A stretch of DNA of 64,000 bases from Stenotrophomonas mori (GTDB lineage: Bacteria > Pseudomonadota > Gammaproteobacteria > Xanthomonadales > Xanthomonadaceae), in the NCBI RefSeq assembly GCF_023556335.1, contig NZ_JAIKTS010000001.1, positions 310,001-374,000 of the forward strand. Reading direction: 5' to 3'. The notes under the pieces were generated by a model. That model did no database searches. It saw only the letters and a list, made by a program, of their open reading frames with translations, and was not told the origin of the DNA. Shown here one piece after another: positions 60,159 through 64,000 of the stretch. Numbering within the stretch: the stretch's first letter is position 1; each line of letters opens with the position of its first letter. The position numbers and the translations under genes are program-made.

Positions 60159-63100
60159 TCAGAACTGCACGGACAGGCGCGCGTTCATGCCGGTGTCGTT
60201 GCCGTCGCTCGCCAGCATGCCGGTGTAGCCCAGTTCCAGCAGCGTCCGCGCCGACAGCCGCGCGGCCACGCCCAGTTCGGCCAGGGTGGCGTTCCGGGTC
60301 AACGGCGTGCCCTCCACGGTGAAACCGCCGCCGCCGTTCCAGTCGGCCGAGGTGCGCGGGGTGAGGTCGCCGCCGGCATGCCGGTAAGCCAGGCTGGCGC
60401 GCAGGCTGAGCCAGCTCTGTGGTTGCCCGGTGGCGGACAGGTTGGCGTTGAAGCGCAGGCCCGCGGTGGACAGGTGGGTGGTGCTGCTGTCGCCGCGGAC
60501 CGCCAGCGCCGACAGGCCACCGGTTTCACGGGCATCATCGGTCCTGATCCGTACCTGCGCGAACTGGGCGAAGGGTTCCAGCTCGTTGCGTCCGAAGGCG
60601 AAGCGGTAGCCGGCTTCGACGAAGGCCTGCTTCAGGTCGGCGTCGTACTTGGCGTCGGCGCGTTCGGACAGGCCCGTGAACACCACCTCGCGGTGGGTCT
60701 CTAGGGTCTGGCGTGACTGCGCGTAACCGGCGCGCAGGCCGAAGCCGCCCCATTGCCGGCCGGCATGGGCGCCGACATGGCGGCTGTCCACTTCGGCCTT
60801 CGAGCTGCGTCCGGCGACCCGCAGGGTGGAGCGCCCGGTGCCGCCGAGCAGGCCGAAGCGCCAGCCGCTGTCCGTCTGCAGGTCCGCACCGACCAGGGTG
60901 GTGTTCCCGCTCAGGCGCGCCTGCGTGGCATTGCCATCGCCTTCCAGGCGGCTGTTGCTCTGCTCCACCTCGACCCATGCCCCGAGGCCGGGGTCGGCCG
61001 CGTTCTGTGCACTGAACGCATCCTGCCCATGGCGGGCGCGGGCAAGGGCGCTGTCGCGCACGGCACGCGAGTCCTGCGCCAGCAGGGATTTCGCGCTGGC
61101 ATGGATCTCGCCGCTCAACTGGTCGAACGCGGTGGCGGCCTGCGGTGCCGACAGCAGCACCAGGCGCTGCAGGAGTCCGCTGGAGTCGGCCATGCTGTCG
61201 AGTGCGGTGGCCACGGGCTTCTGGTTGCGGGTGGTCGCCGCCGACGCCAGGGCCTGGCCGCGTTCGATCGCCAGCTGCAGCCGGTTGGCGGAGAACAGCG
61301 CGGACGGCTTCAGGAAGGGGGACAGGCCCGATGCGTCGACGGCCTCGAATGCGCCGCTCAGGCCGCCGGCGGCGGTGAGCAGCGTGTACTGCTGGCCCAG
61401 CAGGAAGGTGCCGTCACCGGACGGCAGCAGCATGAGGGTACCGCCCTCGATGAGCGCGGTTCCGCTCACGTCCAGGGTGTCGGAGGCGGCCGGCGGCGAG
61501 AGCTCGGCGACGTAGGTCGAACCGGCCTTCTGCACATAGTCGCCCTTGATGGACAGGGTGCCGATGGAGTTGCCCGGGGCGAGCGTGCCCTGGACCTCCA
61601 GGTCGCCCAGGGTGCCGCTGCCGCCCAGCGTGCCCCCGGCCCCCACCACGGTGCGGCCGTCGCGGACGCTGCCGTTGACCACCGCCATGCCCTGGTTCAC
61701 CCGCAGGTCGCTGCCGTTGAGGCTGCCGGTGGCGGTCAGGTAGAGCGCCGCCGCCGTGCCGTCCACGCTGACATCGCCGGCCAGGGTGTTGTCGCCGGTC
61801 AGCTCCAGGATGCCCTGCCTGACGCTGGCGCCGGCGAAGCGGTTGTCCCCGCTCAGGCGCAGCCAGCCGATCCCGTCCTTGCCCAGCCTGCCGGGGCCGT
61901 CGATGTCGTTGCGCCAGTCATCCCACGCCGCGCCTTCCCATACCCGGGTACCGCCGGCGCGCTGGTTCATCACCACGTCGGTATCCACCCGCAGCATGCC
62001 CGGGCCATCGATGGCCTTCTCCAGGTTGATCAGGCCCCAGCCATAGACCTCGTCCACGCCGGGGGCGCCAAGGTCGGTGGCGGTGGTCAGCAGCACATCG
62101 CGGATCTGCGGGTTGTCCAGGTACGGGAAGCGCTCCATCAGCAGCGCCAGCGCGCCGCTGACGTGCGGCGCGGCCATCGAGGTGCCGGTCATGTCGCCAT
62201 AGCCGTATTCGGGCGATTCGGCGGTGATCTCCAGGCCGGCGACTCCGCCGTTGCCGTCACCGAGCACCTCGCCTTCGATATCGCCGACCACGACCGTGGA
62301 GGTGATGTCCGTGCCGGGCGCGGACACGCACCAGTCCATCGTCTGGCCACAGCGGCTGGAGCTGCCGTCGATCGCGCCGGCGAGGTCGATGTTGACCACG
62401 CTCAACCAGTATTTCTCCAGGTCCGGGACATAGCGCGGCAGCGTCGCGTAGATGCCGGCGATCTCGCCGTAGTTGTTGCCGGCGGCGAACACCTGCAGCA
62501 TGCCGTCGCGCAGCGACGGCTGCACGTAGGTATCGAAATACGCCACGTTGTAGGCGTACAGCATGTCCATGTCGGCCACCGAGGTCGGCTCTTCGCTCAG
62601 GCCCCAGCTGTGGTTGATGGCGCGTACGCCGGCGGCCGCCATCTGTGCGTACATGCTCTCCACCGTGCCGCTGTCCGGGCCGATCGCATGCGACTCCCCG
62701 CCCAGGCCCAGCTGGCTGTACAGGTCGGAATAGCTGTTGGAGAACAGCCGCGCGGAGGTCAGGTCGGCGGCGAAGGCCACGCCATGGGTTCCCTGGCCAT
62801 CGCGGTTGGCCGCCATCGTGCCGGCGACATGCGTGCCGTGTGTCTGGAAGGAAAAGCCCGCCAGGGATTCGAAATATTCCGGTACCCAGTCATACAGATA
62901 TCCGCCGTCCACCAGGGCGTCGACGAGGGCACGGTCGGCGTCGGTGTAGTGGAAGTAGTCCACCGCCACGGTATCGCCGTCGGACAGGAAGCAGGCATCC
63001 GGCCCGGCCAGCAGGCTCGTGTTCGTGCAGGGGGTGCCGTCGGCAAGCACATCGGCGATACGGATGCCGTCGACGTTCCTGCCCGCGAACTCCCCGTGCG

Positions 63101-63392
63101 CGAGATCGACACCGCTGTCGAAGACGCCCAGGCGGATGCCCTTGCCGGTCAGTCCGCGGGCGTAGGCGTATTGGGCCTTGATGGCGGCCAGCCCCCAGTC
63201 GGCCTTGAATTCGTCGCTCATCCAGCTGCCGGGATCACCGGGCGCGCCGGTTTCGGCCTGGGCCTGCGCCATCGCCGGGCTGATGCCCAGGACCAGGGCC
63301 AGGACCAGCGCCCTGCGCAACCGGCTGCTGCGCGGCGGTTGCCTGCGGGAGGTGCCCCGAAGGGCCCGGGAGGTACGGTTTGCGCTCTTCAT
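60159..63392 (-). CDS. Autotransporter subtilisin-like serine protease
   Basis: 1077 residues, a type Va secreted protease. A long basic signal peptide (about 1-46, ending AMAQAQA) is followed by an S8 peptidase domain (about 60-460) with the intact triad Asp92 (VFDSGVD), His185 (HGTHVAGTMAANRDG) and Ser405 (GTSMAAPHVSGA). A passenger beta-helix includes passenger-associated repeats (about 475-630, GILELTGDNTLAGDV, LGGSGTLGDLEVQGTLAPGNS). The C-terminal beta-barrel (about 810-1077) ends in NARLSVQF. It resembles the extracellular serine proteases of Stenotrophomonas/Xanthomonas, which degrade host or competitor proteins. A small lipoprotein gene follows. Confidence 0.93.
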   Translation of the reverse strand: MKSANRTSRALRGTSRRQPPRSSRLRRALVLALVLGISPAMAQAQAETGAPGDPGSWMSDEFKADWGLAAIKAQYAYARGLTGKGIRLGVFDSGVDLAHGEFAGRNVDGIRIADVLADGTPCTNTSLLAGPDACFLSDGDTVAVDYFHYTDADRALVDALVDGGYLYDWVPEYFESLAGFSFQTHGTHVAGTMAANRDGQGTHGVAFAADLTSARLFSNSYSDLYSQLGLGGESHAIGPDSGTVESMYAQMAAAGVRAINHSWGLSEEPTSVADMDMLYAYNVAYFDTYVQPSLRDGMLQVFAAGNNYGEIAGIYATLPRYVPDLEKYWLSVVNIDLAGAIDGSSSRCGQTMDWCVSAPGTDITSTVVVGDIEGEVLGDGNGGVAGLEITAESPEYGYGDMTGTSMAAPHVSGALALLMERFPYLDNPQIRDVLLTTATDLGAPGVDEVYGWGLINLEKAIDGPGMLRVDTDVVMNQRAGGTRVWEGAAWDDWRNDIDGPGRLGKDGIGWLRLSGDNRFAGASVRQGILELTGDNTLAGDVSVDGTAAALYLTATGSLNGSDLRVNQGMAVVNGSVRDGRTVVGAGGTLGGSGTLGDLEVQGTLAPGNSIGTLSIKGDYVQKAGSTYVAELSPPAASDTLDVSGTALIEGGTLMLLPSGDGTFLLGQQYTLLTAAGGLSGAFEAVDASGLSPFLKPSALFSANRLQLAIERGQALASAATTRNQKPVATALDSMADSSGLLQRLVLLSAPQAATAFDQLSGEIHASAKSLLAQDSRAVRDSALARARHGQDAFSAQNAADPGLGAWVEVEQSNSRLEGDGNATQARLSGNTTLVGADLQTDSGWRFGLLGGTGRSTLRVAGRSSKAEVDSRHVGAHAGRQWGGFGLRAGYAQSRQTLETHREVVFTGLSERADAKYDADLKQAFVEAGYRFAFGRNELEPFAQFAQVRIRTDDARETGGLSALAVRGDSSTTHLSTAGLRFNANLSATGQPQSWLSLRASLAYRHAGGDLTPRTSADWNGGGGFTVEGTPLTRNATLAELGVAARLSARTLLELGYTGMLASDGNDTGMNARLSVQF

Positions 63393-63749
63393 GAACTGCC
63401 AGCTCCGTTACAGGCAGCGTTGTCGCGGCGATCCTTGGGTGCTGCCGGAGACCCAATGCCGTAGGACGTGCACAGGCACCCCCTGCGTGCCTGTTGGGAA
63501 TATGCGCGTGAAAATTGTTACGGGTCAAACCATTTTCCGTTCATCGTGGACCGATTCCCGTGCCGGGACGCACGGCTCCGGGCCGGGGACCCGTGTGGTC
63601 GCAGCCACCGTCGGGCACGTGGACGGAGCGCCATGAGGTGTGCTCATGACGTCATGGCGGATGGGGATCAGCGGAGGCGCGTCCGCGGCGCCAATGCCCG
63701 GCGCCGGGCCATACGGAAGACCGGGCCGGTAGGCCTGCGTCCTGGCCTG
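63393..63749. other. Gene-free stretch upstream of the autotransporter
   Basis: This 357-bp gap holds the candidate autotransporter promoter (63499-63528) and a perfect GCCCGGCGCCGGGC palindrome at 63696-63709. The palindrome lies about 40 bp past the stop of the partial gene at 63750 and may be its terminator. No coding frame with a start site and family-like protein was seen. Confidence 0.5.
63499..63528 (-). promoter_or_regulatory. Candidate promoter of the autotransporter protease
   Basis: On the minus strand TTGACC (63523-63528) is followed after 18 bp by CATATT (63499-63504): five of six and four of six matches to the sigma-70 consensus, within an AT-rich island (TAACAATTTTCAC) unusual in this DNA. 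It ends 107 bp before the start codon. Confidence 0.45.
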
Positions 63750-64000
63750 TCAGGGGGCCGGCGCGCGGTGCTGTTCGACACAGTGCCGGCGCGCGGCGCT
63801 GATCTGCTGGTGGGCGCGGGCGTGCTCGCGGGCGATCGATTCGCGCAGGTTGGCCATGCGTCCACGCAGCGCGCTGGAATGCGTGGGGTCGCTGGCCTGG
63901 CCGAGCTGTTCACCGAGCATCGCCATCTGCTGCTGGTAGGACGCGACGCGGTCGTTGGACGGGCCGTAGACCGCGGCGGTGGCGGTGGCGATGCAGGCGC
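63750..64000 (-). CDS. Hypothetical protein, 3' end only
   Basis: An open frame enters from the right edge and stops at 63750. Its last 82 residues read ACIATATAAVYGPSNDRVAS onward and are strongly helical: QQQMAMLGEQLGQA, LRGRMANLRESIARE, HQQISAARRHCVEQHRAPAP. The sequence looks like a helical, possibly periplasmic protein of unknown function with two cysteines. The start codon is outside the window, so membrane or signal features cannot be judged. Codon usage (GC-rich third positions) supports it as a real gene. Confidence 0.6.
   Translation of the reverse strand, partial: ACIATATAAVYGPSNDRVASYQQQMAMLGEQLGQASDPTHSSALRGRMANLRESIAREHARAHQQISAARRHCVEQHRAPAP

Noticed and set aside
60753..63464. 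Long open frame of about 900 codons opposite the autotransporter protease
   Set aside because: It is antisense to a gene with an intact protease triad and barrel, has low-complexity Ala/Gly/Arg/Gln-rich content without domains, and reflects the lack of stop codons in GC-rich DNA.

Overview
This is a very GC-rich (roughly 70%) chromosomal window from a gammaproteobacterium, most likely a member of the Xanthomonadaceae/Lysobacteraceae (Stenotrophomonas, Pseudoxanthomonas or a relative). The evidence is the gene order ruvC-ruvA-kup-ruvB-ybgC-tolQRAB-pal-cpoB-queE-queC-tRNA-Lys, two large TonB-dependent receptors, a GTAG-type REP array, DUF3011/DUF3014/DUF3574 proteins, and ECF sigma factors paired with transmembrane Ser/Thr kinases. 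Species cannot be fixed by reading alone. I see no prophage, CRISPR array, insertion sequence or replication origin.

Layout. 0-6 kb (minus strand): a trehalose operon (otsB, a GH15 hydrolase, and the first codons of otsA cut by the window edge), an anchored unknown protein and a TonB-dependent receptor. 6-16 kb: DUF3574 lipoprotein, quinone-linked pyruvate oxidase poxB, an NCS2 purine permease, a DUF3014 protein, clpB behind a sigma-32-like promoter, O-acetylhomoserine sulfhydrylase, and a LysR regulator divergent from an NAD(P)-binding reductase with a perfect palindrome between them. 17-23.4 kb: a trimeric autotransporter adhesin, then an ECF sigma factor, a secreted unknown protein and a transmembrane Ser/Thr kinase. 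23.6-32.7 kb: YbaL/Kef antiporter, second TonB receptor, ABC-F protein YheS, membrane and secreted proteins of unknown function. 32.9-48.7 kb: housekeeping block (aspS, yebC, the Holliday-junction resolution genes ruvC, ruvA and ruvB with kup inserted, the Tol-Pal envelope system, two preQ0 synthesis genes and tRNA-Lys). 48.8-52.1 kb: a second ECF sigma/kinase pair. 52.1-59.6 kb: recQ, an 0.85-kb gene-free gap carrying a 92-bp tandem array of opposed GTAG REP elements, dps and hrpA. 59.6-64 kb (minus strand): a lipoprotein, a subtilisin-type autotransporter protease and the 3' end of an unrecognised gene.

The most interesting theme is signal transduction across the envelope. Two separate loci encode an ECF sigma factor of the type controlled by a partner kinase rather than by an anti-sigma factor, each with a one-pass kinase whose C-terminal half looks TPR-rich and is probably periplasmic. 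In the first locus the sigma start codon is buried in a 13-bp inverted repeat, a secreted protein of unknown function is inserted between sigma and kinase, and a large surface adhesin lies immediately upstream. Start codons were chosen from ribosome-binding sites, family lengths and signal peptides; all functional calls are from sequence reading and family knowledge, not from database searches.
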